Part shown: positions 35,232-46,476 of the stretch, piece after piece
Layout: each line of letters starts with the position of its first letter
Numbering within the stretch: position 1 is the first letter of the stretch
Position numbers and translations under genes: made by a program
Source: Chloranthus sessilifolius
Taxonomy: Eukaryota; Streptophyta; Magnoliopsida; Chloranthales; Chloranthaceae
Assembly: GCA_021018995.1 (NCBI GenBank)
Contig: CM037588.1
Coordinates: forward strand, 149,067,725-149,131,724
DNA length: 64,000 nucleotides
Direction of reading: 5' to 3'
Notes under the pieces: model-generated
Told to the model about the DNA's origin: nothing
Databases searched by the model: none
The model's input: only the letters and a program-made list of their open reading frames with translations

Positions 35232-35497
35232 ATCTTTCCCTTTCACTTTCCCTTTCCCTTTCCCTAAACCCTAAACCCCAGAGAGAGACTGATGGAACAT
35301 GCTTTGATGACTCAACAAGTAGGATACAAACCCTTTCCCTAAACCCTAAGCCCTAGAGAGAGTGATGGAACGTGTTGGCTTTCGAGCCTATCATAGAGTC
35401 TACAAATCGAACTCAGAGTTAGCTACGAGAAGATATAGAGATCAGATTTTCTACAAGAAGGAACAATCAAAAGGAAATCAAGATTTCGGGTGGAGAG
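35232..35497 (+). promoter_or_regulatory. LINE 5' UTR with duplicated CCCTAAA (telo-box) block
   Basis: A tract of CCCTTT units leads into CCCTAAACCCTAAACCCC (35263-35280), then an AGAGAGAGACTGATGGAAC segment. The whole unit of about 77 bp repeats from 35331 with CCCTAAACCCTAAGCCC. AAACCCTAA is the plant telo-box found in promoters of translation-related genes. A duplicated 5' monomer recalls L1 promoter monomers. Confidence 0.6.
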
Positions 35498-36712
35498 TTG
35501 TTGATTGGAGATGCATCATTTGTGGTTCTCACAACTTCAGATCTAAGAAGTTTTCCAACAGAAGTGGAAATGCTAAGGACTCTTCAGGCATTCATTTTCC
35601 CTGGAATATTAAGCAAAGGAAGGAAAATACAATACCAACTGACGACCAAAGTAAGAGATCTACAACAAAGTTTTTCTATTTGGGGCAATGGACGTGTGAG
35701 ATTCATACCAAGGCAGCTTGCGGTAGATAATCCCATCGACAGGGGCCAGGGTCCAGAGGCCCAACATTGGGAAGCCTCTTTAACAAACAGAGGGGTAATC
35801 ATTTCAGATCCCACTGGGAAGGTATCTTTGCCAAAAATCAAGGCTTGGTTTTCTTCCAGATGGGAGGATCACGGGGTCATTGGAGTATGGAGAATGAGTA
35901 GATTCAAAAATTTTGGGTATCTTAATACCTGTGCTTTGGCTTCTCATCTCATTCAATCCAAAATTAGTATTGTTGATGGCCATAAAGTAGCTTTTTCCAA
36001 TTGGAATCCCACATGTAATATGCTCTCTCCATCTTTGAATGGAGCTACTTGGATTCGGGTCAGAGGTCTCCCTTTACATTATTGGAACATGGATAAATTT
36101 AATGAAATAGCTTCTAAATGTGGAGGTCTAAGGGAGGTTGATCCCAACAGACTGAATTTCAACAGAGTAGAATATACAAGGCTGAAGATTTCTAGCCCCT
36201 TTTGGTGGGAAATTCCTCGCGCTCTTGAAGTGAAGGTGAAAGATGATTTGATTCTAATTGCCGTGGAAGTAGAATATGAGAATAAACCAGTGTCTTTTAA
36301 TCCCCTTAAAATGATGACCCCAATTCTTGATCCCACACCAATCCTAACTATCAGAAGAAATCTGACGGTGATAGGAATTTTTCAGCGCAAATCTTATACT
36401 CCTAAGGGCCCTACTCAAGCTTCTAATTCCCCGACCCGAACTACTCTAGTAGAAAAAGTACCAGCAACTCCGAGCTCAGGTCCGACCAGCAATACTCCAG
36501 ACATGGCAGTTGGTAGATCCAATCTACGAGTAGACCATTCCCTCCATTTAGGAGTACTAAATTTTGAAATTCAAAATGGATTCGTTTGCTCAAATACCAA
36601 TGTCAGTGGCAATCGATCCCAAAAAGATCCAACCATAGTTTCTTCCGCCAAGAAGGCACTAATGTTGATACTACCCCCGCAATTAGTGATGGCACACCCT
36701 CACCATACATAA
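35498..36712 (+). CDS. LINE ORF1 protein (DUF4283-like nucleic-acid-binding)
   Basis: A 404-codon frame contains the diagnostic ATWIRVRGLPLHYWNMDKF (around residues 190-210) and a downstream VEYTRLKI strand. Together they form the DUF4283/RRM-like module of plant LINE ORF1 proteins, which bind the element RNA. An overlapping frame at 35362-35730 likely carries the true N-terminus (MERVGFRAYHRVYKSNSEL), which implies a frameshift near 35500. The C-terminal region is Ser/Thr/Pro-rich and continues in another frame past 36712, then after the insert through 38298-38798 (acidic, Asn-rich) just before ORF2. Confidence 0.75.
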   Translation: MLIGDASFVVLTTSDLRSFPTEVEMLRTLQAFIFPGILSKGRKIQYQLTTKVRDLQQSFSIWGNGRVRFIPRQLAVDNPIDRGQGPEAQHWEASLTNRGVIISDPTGKVSLPKIKAWFSSRWEDHGVIGVWRMSRFKNFGYLNTCALASHLIQSKISIVDGHKVAFSNWNPTCNMLSPSLNGATWIRVRGLPLHYWNMDKFNEIASKCGGLREVDPNRLNFNRVEYTRLKISSPFWWEIPRALEVKVKDDLILIAVEVEYENKPVSFNPLKMMTPILDPTPILTIRRNLTVIGIFQRKSYTPKGPTQASNSPTRTTLVEKVPATPSSGPTSNTPDMAVGRSNLRVDHSLHLGVLNFEIQNGFVCSNTNVSGNRSQKDPTIVSSAKKALMLILPPQLVMAHPHHT

Positions 36713-36879
36713 AATCTGGTATCCCATCTACTTCGGCTTTGCCACCCAACTTCAAACTGGGCCCTCTCATAAGCCCTACTGATACATCATTGGACCCGAC
36801 AGGTTACAATAACAAAACAGCCCCTCTGATTGGTATTTCTCAAAGAGTACAACTACCCTCCTCGCCTACAAATTGCTTT

Positions 36880-38295
36880 GAGTTATGGTACGCAATTAAA
36901 ATATACTCAGTCTTAACCTATTACAAGTGCATAATGGAAATTATAGCACTAATAATAGGATCATTCCCACTACGAAGTGTGAATTTCTAAGAACTTTTAT
37001 TTGTCTTTAAAGATTAAGAAAAATGAATAAAGAATAATTATTAAACTAAAGTGCAGAAAAATAAATATAAATCCTCCTACTTCCAGATCCTAGTCGTCAA
37101 TCAATTTCCTTCAGTTTTCGGATGTTTATAAAATTAAAATACCGTTACACTATATCTTAACCTTCCAAAGTTTGGGCGTCAATAAAAAACTAGAATTCTT
37201 TAATATATATTTATACTAATCGACAACTAACTAAAGTTTGGGCGTCAATCAAACAATAAGAAAATTAAAGATGGAAAATAAAAAACATTATACTAATCTT
37301 TCAAACTCAAGACTTTAGGCGTCAATTAAAATCAAGAATTATCAAATGTTTACAAAGCAGTAAATGAAAGCAATAAATCTAAACTAGAAAGCAAAGAAAA
37401 AAAATCTTTCATCTCTCAGTCACAGGTGTCAATTGCTGTTGAGAAACTACGGATACTTTACTCTAATCTTCTAGCTCTCAATCACAGTTGTCAATTGCTC
37501 TCTAGAAACCTTGGATATCTAAATTACTCTAAACTAAGGTGATCTTCAAAAAACTCAACCTCAGTTGTCAATTGATGTTGAGAATTCCTTTGATAAGATG
37601 TCCTCTATGTCGAGCCCTCTTATTTATAGCTCATAAGAGGTCGGTTTACATTATTCGAATTCTAATAAAAGAAAATTACTAAGAATAAAAGACTCCTAAT
37701 ATAACTAAAATTTATATTCCTAATCTTTCTTGCTTTTAGATGGTAGATGCACGCAGGACTTTTCTCCTTTATTTCAGTAGTAGAGATCTTCAGGATTCTT
37801 TCGCCAATCTTCTCAAATTCGTGGCATAGCAGACTTCTAATTTAAGAGATCTTCTAAGTCTGTGCATGACTTTCAGGTGATCAGCAACAACATGTAAGCT
37901 TTTATATGCAATCGTAAAATACGACTGTATCTTTTCTTCATTCAGTACGATTTCTTATTACGCACGATTGTATCCTTATTTTGGTTTCTCCAGTCTTGAA
38001 TGCCTTTAGTAGAATCATAGCTTACGATTCCTTCTTTTCTTCTTCAACTTTGTTTGTTCGAGATTACAATTGATTTATAAGCTTCCTTTCTTGGCTTACT
38101 GATTGGTTCTCCATACGATTGGAATGTATCAGTGTAAATTCGTATTTCTTATTACTTTTTGAGTTCATTTTGGCAAGGATTAACACTTTGGTACTATTCT
38201 GCTATTTGTTCTAAATATCTGCACATAGCATCCCATTTGTAGCAAACCGGGGTCTAGCATCACTAAGTTAAGGGTGATAAAATGGTAAATTATGT
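36880..38295. mobile_element. Unclassified 1.4-kb AT-rich insertion in LINE ORF1
   Basis: LINE-like coding stops near 36880 and resumes near 38298. The insert is AT-rich and non-coding. It repeats GTCAAT-containing blocks: GGGCGTCAAT at about 37166 and 37231, GGCGTCAATT near 37319, and (G/A)GTGTCAATTG or AGTTGTCAATTG near 37429, 37485 and 37563, two of them followed by (A/C)TGTTGAGAA. This resembles an LTR or other non-autonomous element, but I could not define terminal repeats or a target duplication. Confidence 0.4.
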
Positions 38296-38825
38296 GATTG
38301 ATCAAGTTACCACGTTCCCCACCATCGATCTCCATATTCTCGGCCAAATCTTTGGAGACCCCTCCTAGATTTCGAAGAATCAGAGATTCAACTTCTACAA
38401 CCCCCGATACAAACAACATGGAACCTAATCAAGACGCCTTTAATCTGCCAAACCAAACAGAAAATGATTGTAATAGTGAGGGAGGAAGCAATTGGAAGGA
38501 CGACATCAATGGTGATATTGATATCGATTTCACCTCTGGCGAGGGCATTTTTACTTCTTCTGAAGAAATACCTACATATGGTCATCCATCAAGCAAAAGC
38601 ACTTCGGTCCATGAAACAGATGCAAACACCTCCAACCACAAAGACACAGAGTGTGACAGGTTTGAACAATTGCATCTAGAAACATCAAAGAATGACAAGA
38701 ATGAATTTAGAGCTATTTTTGTAGTGAAATCTGAAAATTGTAACAAGAAAAAAGTGCAATTGAAGAGACTCAAATGGTCTCTTAATTATGCTCGTTAAAT
38801 CTGCTTTGGTTTCAGATTTTCATTA

Positions 38826-39205
38826 ATGACTTTCCATTCGTGGAACATCCGAGGTCTAGGACAACCTATCAAATGTGTAATGGTAAAGAATATTATGGCC
38901 AAAATACCCAAGCTAATATTGTCATGCTACAAGAAACCAAATGGCAGTCAGTAGATAGAGCTAAAATTAGATTAGTCGCCCCAAACATAGATTGGAATTG
39001 GGTTCATAAAGATTCAAGAGGCTCCAAAGGTGGCATTCTTGTCATGTGGGATATCCTGGTCTATGAATGCACTGGTCAGTGGTTAGAAATTTTTAATATT
39101 TCTTTGCTTTTTACTGACAAAAGAAATAATGCTATGTTTTTGGTTACGACCGTGTATGGCCCTTATTCAAGGGGATCAGATATCGAGCTTTGGGAAGACT
39201 TATTC
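38826..39205 (+). CDS. LINE ORF2, endonuclease N-terminal part
   Basis: The start reads MTFHSWNIRGLGQPIKC, the typical 'WNxRGLG' opening of the plant LINE APE-type endonuclease. It continues after a frameshift with NIVMLQETK (catalytic ETK motif), GSKGGILVMWD and FLVTTVYGP. It is cut by the TRIM at 39206. The continuation (DFNAI, QYTWTNGR, SDHVP) is found inverted at 39808-40101 and then at 43194 onward. Confidence 0.85.
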
Positions 39206-39609
39206 TGTAATAGTCCCACATCGGATAGGGAAAAGTCCTGACCCTGGGCTATATGTGATTGCGGACGCTACATGTCATGACGCATTTTGGGTGGGAACTT
39301 AGGCCCATGCCAAAAACAAAATCGGGGCGGGGACCTAAGCCCAGAACTGGACAATATTGTAGCATGTGGATCTGGGTCTTCACAGAATGGTATCAGAGCC
39401 AAAGACGACTCTTCTATAAGGTGGGATGATTGTAATAGTCTTACATCAAATAGGGAAAAGTCCTGACCCTGGGCTATATGTGATTGCGGACGCTACATGT
39501 CATGACGCATTTTGGGTGGGGACTTAAGCCCATGCCAAAAATAAAATCGGGGCGGGGACCTAAGCCCAAAACCAGATAATATTGTGGCATGTGGGTCTGG
39601 GTCTTCACA
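39206..39609 (+). mobile_element. TRIM (miniature LTR retrotransposon)
   Basis: Two 179-bp LTRs (39206-39384, 39431-39609) both start TGTAATAGTC and end TCTTCACA. They flank only 46 bp of internal sequence containing TGGTATCAGAGC (39388-39399), the standard plant primer-binding site for initiator Met-tRNA. There is no coding capacity. The left flank is TATTC. The matching flank is not on the immediate right but appears as TATTT on the reverse strand at 40097-40101, because the neighbouring segment is inverted. The LTRs differ at a modest number of sites. Confidence 0.9.
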
Positions 39610-40101
39610 GAATTATCACATATATGCCTTATTCGAAACAAACCAGATTCGGAAAGCAAAACACACACCCGTCATTGTTCAAACTGGTCTCAAATAGAAC
39701 ATTCATAAACATGTCTCTATATCTGGATAGTCCACAGCTATCTCTCGGCAAATCCCCATTTGGTATCCTCATCACAATTCAACATCTTCTAAACTAGGGT
39801 TATCACAAAACTACTCTTGTATTAGCTTTGCAGGAAGTTGTAGGATAAAGATTGTCGAAGCCCTCGTTTATAAGAAATCAATCAAGGCGACATAGAGTAG
39901 GAGTATTTCTACCATTCGTCCAAGTATATTGAGCACCAAACATTGGAATGTCCATCAGTTCGGCCATCTTAATAAATTCGGTAAAGTTCCTCATTGATGA
40001 TGAAACTTTATGATTGTTTGATCTCTCGCAAGCGTGTGTAATAGCATTAAAATCCTTACAAACAACCCCTACGCCGTTGTGAAGGACCTTCCACCTAAAT
40101 A
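39610..40101 (-). other. Inverted segment of LINE endonuclease plus 198 bp of insertion edge
   Basis: On the minus strand 39808-40101 encodes the missing middle of the LINE endonuclease, with CKDFNAITHACERSNNHK, FGAQYTWTNGRNTPTLCRLD and SCKANTRVV. That is exactly what should lie between the block ending at 39205 and the SDHVP block beginning at 43199. The last five inverted bases (minus-strand AGTTT, 39808-39812) match AGTTT at 43194-43198, just right of LTR H. The remaining 198 bp (39610-39807) start TGTGATAACCC on the minus strand and are not LINE. Confidence 0.8.
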
Positions 40102-43100
40102 TGTAACACCCCTAAATTTTGAAACCGCATGTACTGACTAAGTGAGCTTGCCTGGGGTGACACTTTGAGTTCGTGTACAACCTAGAGGCAAAATCGATCA
40201 TTAATGAAGGTTTATTAATGATTTAAAATATATCGGATTCAATTGGGCTAATTAATTTGGGCTGATCTTATGGGTCAGCTGATTTGGGTCGACAGTGGAG
40301 CGACCTTGGGCCTTTAGTATGTGAGCTAACACCTAACTTGGGTGTATGGGGTTCGTAAGTGAACCGAACCAATTGACAAACACCTTTGGGGTGTGTGTGT
40401 ACTTTACACAGAAGCAAACCAAAGGAATAAGTGGGGAGGGGAGGCTTCTCATGCAAGCCATTTGCTCCTTTGCATTTGAGTGAGAAAGAGGAGTGAGAAA
40501 AGGAAGGTAGGAAAAACTTGCTCCTCACGTGAGCCTCCTAGCACATCGAAGCCTCGATTACGTTGCCGATCTTCTGCTCAAATCTCCTAATCTTCTTCTC
40601 CGATTCATTGTGAGTGAGCACCATTTTCTTGCTGCGGCTACAATCAAGAGAAACGAGAGAAGGAGCTCTATTCTCCCAAACCCTCTTTCATTTTGAAACC
40701 CAAACACCATCATTTCCTCTTTAGATCATCCCCTTTCGCTCAAGAGAGCTTTGATTTATTGTGTGCATCAGGAAGATTTAATTTACGTGCACAAGGTTTG
40801 AAGGAATCAAAGGAATTCAAATAATCGGGCGTTTGCGAAGTGTAGAAGCCGATTCCTAAATCCGATCTTCGGAAACATTTCATGCCCGATTTAAAGAGGT
40901 AAATAGTGTAATTAATTCATGTAAAAATGGGTTGTTTAAAGGTATGAAAAAGATTAGGACCAAAAAGATTAATTTTTAATTTAAAAAATGGGTTTTAAAA
41001 AGTCCAAAATATGTAAAATCGCGCACAGTCGCTCGCTCGAGCTCGCTCACGCGAGCATGGAAACTCACTCGCGAGAGTGTCAGAACCTATTTCGGTATTT
41101 TGGCCGTAACGTTGTTCTCCGAACTTTGATTGATGCTATTCATATAATGTTAGAAAGAGAATAACTAACTCTACAACTCTTATGAATTAACCAACTTATG
41201 AATCAAATGACTTGAGGATCAAAATTAAGCTGGAAGTTAGGCCAAGTTCTAAGTTAGAACGTTTTGACTGAAGTACCGATATAGCTTCGGTATTTTGGCA
41301 ATAACGTTTTACTCTGAACTCTGATTGATGCGATTCTTATAGAGTTGGAAAGAGAATAATGAAATATATAACTTTTGTGAATTAACTAACTCTTGAATCA
41401 AAAGATTTAAAGGTCAAACTTTAGTAGGAAGATAGGTCAAGTTTAAGTTAGCCATGAGCTTGCTCAAGCGAGCTGTTTCTCACTTACGCGAGAGGCTTTT
41501 AGAAGGCATATGTAGTATTTAATGCTCTGAGCCTCACTCACGCAAGGACTTAAGTGAACAAAAGGCTCGCTCGTGCAAGGCTTCACGTTACCCTCAGTAG
41601 TAGACCAAATTCCAGTCGATCGCGCGAGAAAATACTTGTTTTGTGCTCGCGCACCCGAGCTTCAGAGCTCGATCGCGTGAGGAACAGAGTATATCTATTT
41701 GTTCTTTTATTCCAAATTCCTTAGGTATGTGTGCCTTAGGTTCTTTTAATTATTCTTACGAGATGTTTGAACATTTTGAATGTAGGACTAGCGTGTTGAT
41801 CATATGTATGGACACGTAAGAGCTATGCATGGAATGAGTTGTGTGTGACTCCGTGTGAGGTAAGAAAAACTCTGTAACATGTATATTTGATTATTATTAG
41901 CATGAATTTTTATATATGATGAAAAAATATGTAATGTTGTAAAGCATGTCAATTATTTAGCATGAAAATCTTTTATGATTTCAAATGTGAAGTGTTGGTG
42001 AGTATGTGTACTCAAACTCATGTATATATGAAAAGAAAATTAATTATGTGCGTGTGTGATATAAGAAAGACGTGAACAAATATTATGGAAGCTTTGAAAA
42101 CTTCGAACTATTATAATTACCACAAACTTACGGTGATAAACTGTAAGTTATTTTGCACTTTGATTTAAGGTTATGTGTGATACGCAACCGACACCATGGT
42201 ATATCCGTGACTAACGTAATGAGATATCCATGGCTGATACGGCGGGATATCTATATAATTGTGCTCCGGTACGACGGGATATCCATTCTTTGATTTTCAA
42301 TTAGTGAAAATACTTTGTTTGACATAAGTCACCTAATTCGAAGGGACTTGGGCATTATACAAATGGTTCAATTGAACAACGATGGTGGATATTCCCATCG
42401 GGGCCTCAATGCTATATATGCTCGAGGGACTATTTAAGTGATCAATTTAAGTTCTTTTTTATTTATGAGAATAAGTTTTTGAAATAAGTTTTGGAAAGCA
42501 TGTGTTAAACTTTGAAAATTCGTATTTGATATTAGTTTTACCTCAAGTCAATTATGCTTCAAATTATGAATCTTTATGTGAAAAACATGTGCGATTTTGT
42601 CATAAGATATATGCGTGATGTGATAATATGCATTTTATTAATGTTTCTCTACTGAGCTTAGATGTAGCTCATCCCTCGACTATACGTCATAGATACATAT
42701 GAGGATCAGGAGAGGACTTTGGGAAAAGGCTTAGGATCTCCCGTTTGGGGAATTTCACCTTAGGTGAGGAGTGGGCTGATCATGTTTTAGTTTGTATGGT
42801 GAATGTTTGGAGATTTTTGGACTTGGACTTGGTATGTCCTATAAGTAAATTCAATTTTAAAGTAATTTTTTTAAGTATGTTTGTAGATGCCACTGTTTTT
42901 GTGATGGTCGATCATCACCGATGGCTTTCTTTTGGGCCTTCTTATTCATACTTGTTAGAAGTTGTGTATAAGTATAAAGTGTTAGATCTGTCATGTGATA
43001 TCTAAAGTTTCATTACGCATATGTATGATATCTGCTTTGCTTTTTATATTGATATGTGTATATACCACGTATTTTTGTATTCGGATTATGAAGTGTGATC

Positions 43101-43193
43101 AGACAGTCCGATTTTCCCTGAGTTCGAGATGTAAGGAAGAAAAAAAAAAAATTGTACAGGATTTTATGAGAACGAAAAAAACAGGTTGTCACA
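40102..43193 (+). mobile_element. Solo-LTR-like insertion 'H'
   Basis: A 3,092-bp segment starts TGTAACACCCC, ends GGTTGTCACA and is inserted in the LINE endonuclease domain. It shares GATGTAGCTCATCCC (42661) and the GGCGGGATATC repeat block (42180-42290) with LTRs G, C and D. It contains degenerate GCTCG/CGAGC palindromes at 41025-41100 and 41455-41695, and a tandem duplication of about 195 bp. No gag-pol is present. The right flank is AGTTT; the matching left copy sits within the inverted segment. Confidence 0.8.
41025..41695. repeat. H: degenerate GCTCG..CGAGC palindromes and 195-bp tandem duplication
   Basis: CG-rich inverted motifs (TCGCTCGCTCGAGCTCGCTC, TTGCTCAAGCGAGC, CTCGCGCACCCGAGC and similar) flank two tandem copies of a segment of about 195 bp that starts CGGTATTTTGGC (41092 and 41287). 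The motif class resembles that of solo LTR G but is much more degenerate. Confidence 0.7.
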
Positions 43194-43198
43194 AGTTT

Positions 43199-46150
43199 CT
43201 GACCATGTTCCTATATCATTAAATCTGAAACGTACTGGATGGGGTCCCTCCCCTTTCAGGCTACTTAATCATTGGCTAACTCAAGAGCATTTTGCTTAGA
43301 AAATGCCTCAATGGTGGTCAGATATAAATTCGTCATTTTCCTTAGGCCATAAATTGCACAAAATAAAAAGAGTGATTGCTAAATGGAATAAAGCCCAAGT
43401 TGACAAAAACAAAGCCGTTGAATCCAATTTTTTGGCCATGATCGATAACCTAGATTGCCTTGAAGAAAGTAGACCACTTAGTGCAGATGAAATCCTTGAA
43501 CAGGCCCAAGCTAAACTCAATTTCAAAAATTTGGCTCTAGCCAAATAAAGGGAATGGAGACAAAAATCGTATATTAGATGGCTCAAAGAGGGGGATAAAA
43601 ACACTAGCTTCTTTCATGCTTCCTCAAATAATCGTAGAAGACTGAACTCCATCACTACCATCCATAAGGATGGTATTCCCTATTCCAATCCCGAAGACAT
43701 TGCTCAGATCGGCATCGAACATTACTCTAATCTTTTCAAGGAAAATATCCACAACAGACCGAGATTCAATAATATTCATCCAAGTGTTCTCTCTCAATTG
43801 GGAGCCTCTCTTATTGAAGAAAAGTTTCAAGAGGACGAAATATGGGCAGCTATCAAAGGATGCAACACCAACCATGCCCTGGATCTGGATGGTTTCACTT
43901 TTGGCTTCTTTCAAAAATATTGGCCAATCATCAAGGAGGAAGTGATCAACATGCTCGAAATTTTTTGGAAAGATGGCTTCATTCACAAATCCACAAATGC
44001 CACTTTCTTAGTTCTGATTCCTAAAGAAAGAGGTGCGTCTAATATGAGGAAGTTTAGGCATATTTCCCTGGTCTCCAATTTATATAAGATCATCGCTAAG
44101 ATATTAGCGAACAAACTGAAAAAAGTGGTAGCCTCTATTATCTCCAAGTCCCAAGGAGCTTTCATTGAAGGCAGGCAAATCCTCGATCTTGTCGTCATTG
44201 CCCAAGATTGCATTCACTCGAAACACACTTCTAAATCTAGGGGAGTTCTCATTAAAGTGGACATATAAAGGCTTATGATAGAGTCAGTTGGGATTACTTT
44301 CTATGGATGGTGAAGAAGATGGGGTTTGGTGATCGATAGGGATCTTGGACTCACGGTTGCTTAGTTAGTGCTCATTTTTCTGTTATCATAAATGAAAAAC
44401 CATTTAGTTTCTTTAATGCTACCAGAGGCTTGCGACAAGGATGTCCTCTATCCCATTACTTGTTTGCCATTGCTAGCAAAGGGTTTGCACTCCTCTTTCA
44501 AAATGCCAAAATCGAAGGTATGATTACTAGATTCTCTAATCCTAGATGTGATTTTAAGATTAATCTTTTACAATATGCAGACGACTCGCTTATTATGTGT
44601 GATAGAAGTCCCCAACAAATAAAGCAAGTTTTCAATCTTCTCAAAATCTATGAAGACGTTTCTGGCCAATGTGTTAATTATGAAAAGTCCAATATCTATG
44701 GTATTAATATTTATAACCATGTTCTGAATACTTCGGCTAGAAATTCAAATCTATCCGTGGCAAAGTTCCCCTTTAAATATTTCGGCATCCCATTAGGGAT
44801 TGGCAAGTTGAAGGTTTCGGATTGGGATCCTATCATTCCTAAAGTTAACAATCGGCTATTAGGTTGGAAAAGTAAAATGCTTTCCAAAGGTTGTATATTG
44901 ATTCTCTTTCAATTGGTTTTAAGTGCTATCCCGGCCTACTTTCTTTCTATCTATAAGTGTCCAATCAAAGTTTTGTCAAGAAATTGAAAGGCTAGAACGA
45001 ATTTTTCTCTGGGACGATCTTGGCGATACTCGAAAGATTCACCTTATTAGTTGGGATAAAATTACAAAACTTAAGTGGGCAGGGGGGCTTGGTATTAGAT
45101 CTATTGATAAAATGAATCAAGCTCTGATGAAGAAATGGTGGTGGCGTCTTGGGGACTCTAAGGAAAGCTTGGGGAAAGATCTTGTTTTAAAGAAATACGA
45201 AATTAGCAATAAAAGGTGGGAAATTAAGAATATTAAGTTTGCCAATTCATCTTGGTGGTAGAAAGGTATCCTTTCTGTCAGAGAGGATTTCATTAATAAC
45301 ATCACGTTCTCCATTGATAGAGGCGATAACATCCATTTGTGGACAGATACCTGGAACATTTCTGTGGGTAGCCTTAAATTAAATTTCCTAATCTATTTTC
45401 CATTTATAAAAATTCAAAAGTAAAAATCTCCGATATGTTCAGTTTTGGCACTGAAAGTCAGTGGAGCATCAGATTTAAAAGAAGGCTCAACAATGTTGAG
45501 ATTGCAGAATACAGTGAATTGACAACTATTGTTGATAGTATTAGAATCATAACCTACTTAGACAATCAAAGAATTTGGAATCCTAGTAAGAATCAAAACT
45601 TCTCTGTTAAATACGCGTTTAATTCTGCAAATTCCAACTACGATAAGATTCCTTGGAGCTTCATCTGGGAATTCAAAATTCCCACCAAGATAGTTTTCTT
45701 TCTATGATCGTTGTTATGGAATAAAATCGTCACCATCTCGAATCTTAATAGGCGAAGCATGAACATAAATCATCAATGTTTCCTTTGCGGAAACGAAAAA
45801 GAAGAAACAAATCACCTATTCTTGCATTGCGTCAAAATTTGGCCCATTTGGGGGAAATGTTTCAAGGCTTTTGGTGTATCTACTTGCATAAAAAGAAACA
45901 TTGCAGATTTGATCCTTAGTGAGGATAAAGTTTTCTTCGAAGGCCTCAAACAATGGTTATGAAATCATATTCACACTTCTATCTTATGGAATGCGTGGGC
46001 AATGAGGAACAACATCATATGTAATGGAGGAATTTTTTATGAAGAGAGGTTGATTCGTGATAGCATTATCACTACTTATTCTTGGGCGATGGCCAATGGT
46101 ATAGAAAGCTTCTCTTTTTGTAGTCTTAGAAGCTTTGATGTTCAAAAATT
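43199..46150 (+). CDS. LINE ORF2, reverse transcriptase and zf-RVT part
   Basis: After SDHVPISLN (end of the endonuclease) come RWLKEGDKNTSFFHA, a region ending GFFQKYWPIIKEEV, LVLIPKERGASNMRKFRHIS and GAFIEGRQILD, then GLRQGCPLS, the catalytic LQYADDSLIMCDR and FPFKYFGIPLGIG. A C-terminal zf-RVT reads HQCFLCGNEKEETNHLFLHC. These are the ordered motifs of plant L1 ORF2p, which primes reverse transcription at nicked chromosomal DNA. At least five stops or frameshifts separate the open pieces (43303-43548, 43798-44268, 44430-44987, 45435-45707, 45711-45962). Confidence 0.88.
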
Positions 46151-46476
46151 TCTATATGTTTTGAATTCTTTGTAAGGGGTTGGGTGTTTTGTATGGGACG
46201 TAATCCTTTTTTTTTTTTTTTTAATTTCTGGGGGGAGGGAGGGAGGGGGGGCTGCTCTCTTTTTTGTACTCGGAGGTTTTTTTCGGACATTCCGATTTCC
46301 TCCTTGCAAAGGTTCTTTCCCTTTTCCTCGGGTTGCCCAAGTATCTAATCTGGTATTCTCTGGGAGGTTCGATTTTCCAGATAGCAATGCCCGTAGCACT
46401 ATCATGGGTTATTATCGGGCTCTCCAAGGCACATGAATAGCTTTCTATATTTATAAAATAAAACAATTTTCAAAAA
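46151..46476 (+). other. LINE 3' UTR and A-run
   Basis: T-rich and G-rich tracts (46207-46250) precede a non-coding tail that ends in an A-run (46472-46479) overlapping the target duplication. Confidence 0.75.

Larger units (their letters stand above)
35232..46476 (+). mobile_element. L1-type LINE, with nested insertions
   Basis: A plant L1 LINE is flanked by a perfect 15-bp duplication AAAGTTCATCAATTG (35217-35231, 46477-46491) and ends in an A-run. Minus its insertions it is about 6 kb, the normal full length. It holds a CT-rich 5' UTR, ORF1 with a DUF4283-like RNA-binding region, and ORF2 with endonuclease, RT and zf-RVT domains. Insertions are an unclassified insert of about 1.4 kb in ORF1, a TRIM, and the LTR H. 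One endonuclease segment is inverted. Several stops and frameshifts make it non-functional. Confidence 0.9.

Noticed and set aside
35261-35352. Interstitial telomere.
   Set aside because: Only two CCCTAAA-type units per block occur, inside a duplicated LINE 5' UTR, too few for a telomere relic.
43194-43198. Target duplication of H as a simple direct repeat at 40097-40101.
   Set aside because: The left flank AAATA does not match AGTTT. The matching copy is on the reverse strand at 39808-39812, explained by the inversion.
46142-46405. Lys/Pro-rich minus-strand frame near the LINE 3' end.
   Set aside because: It is the complement of T- and G-rich tracts in the LINE 3' UTR.
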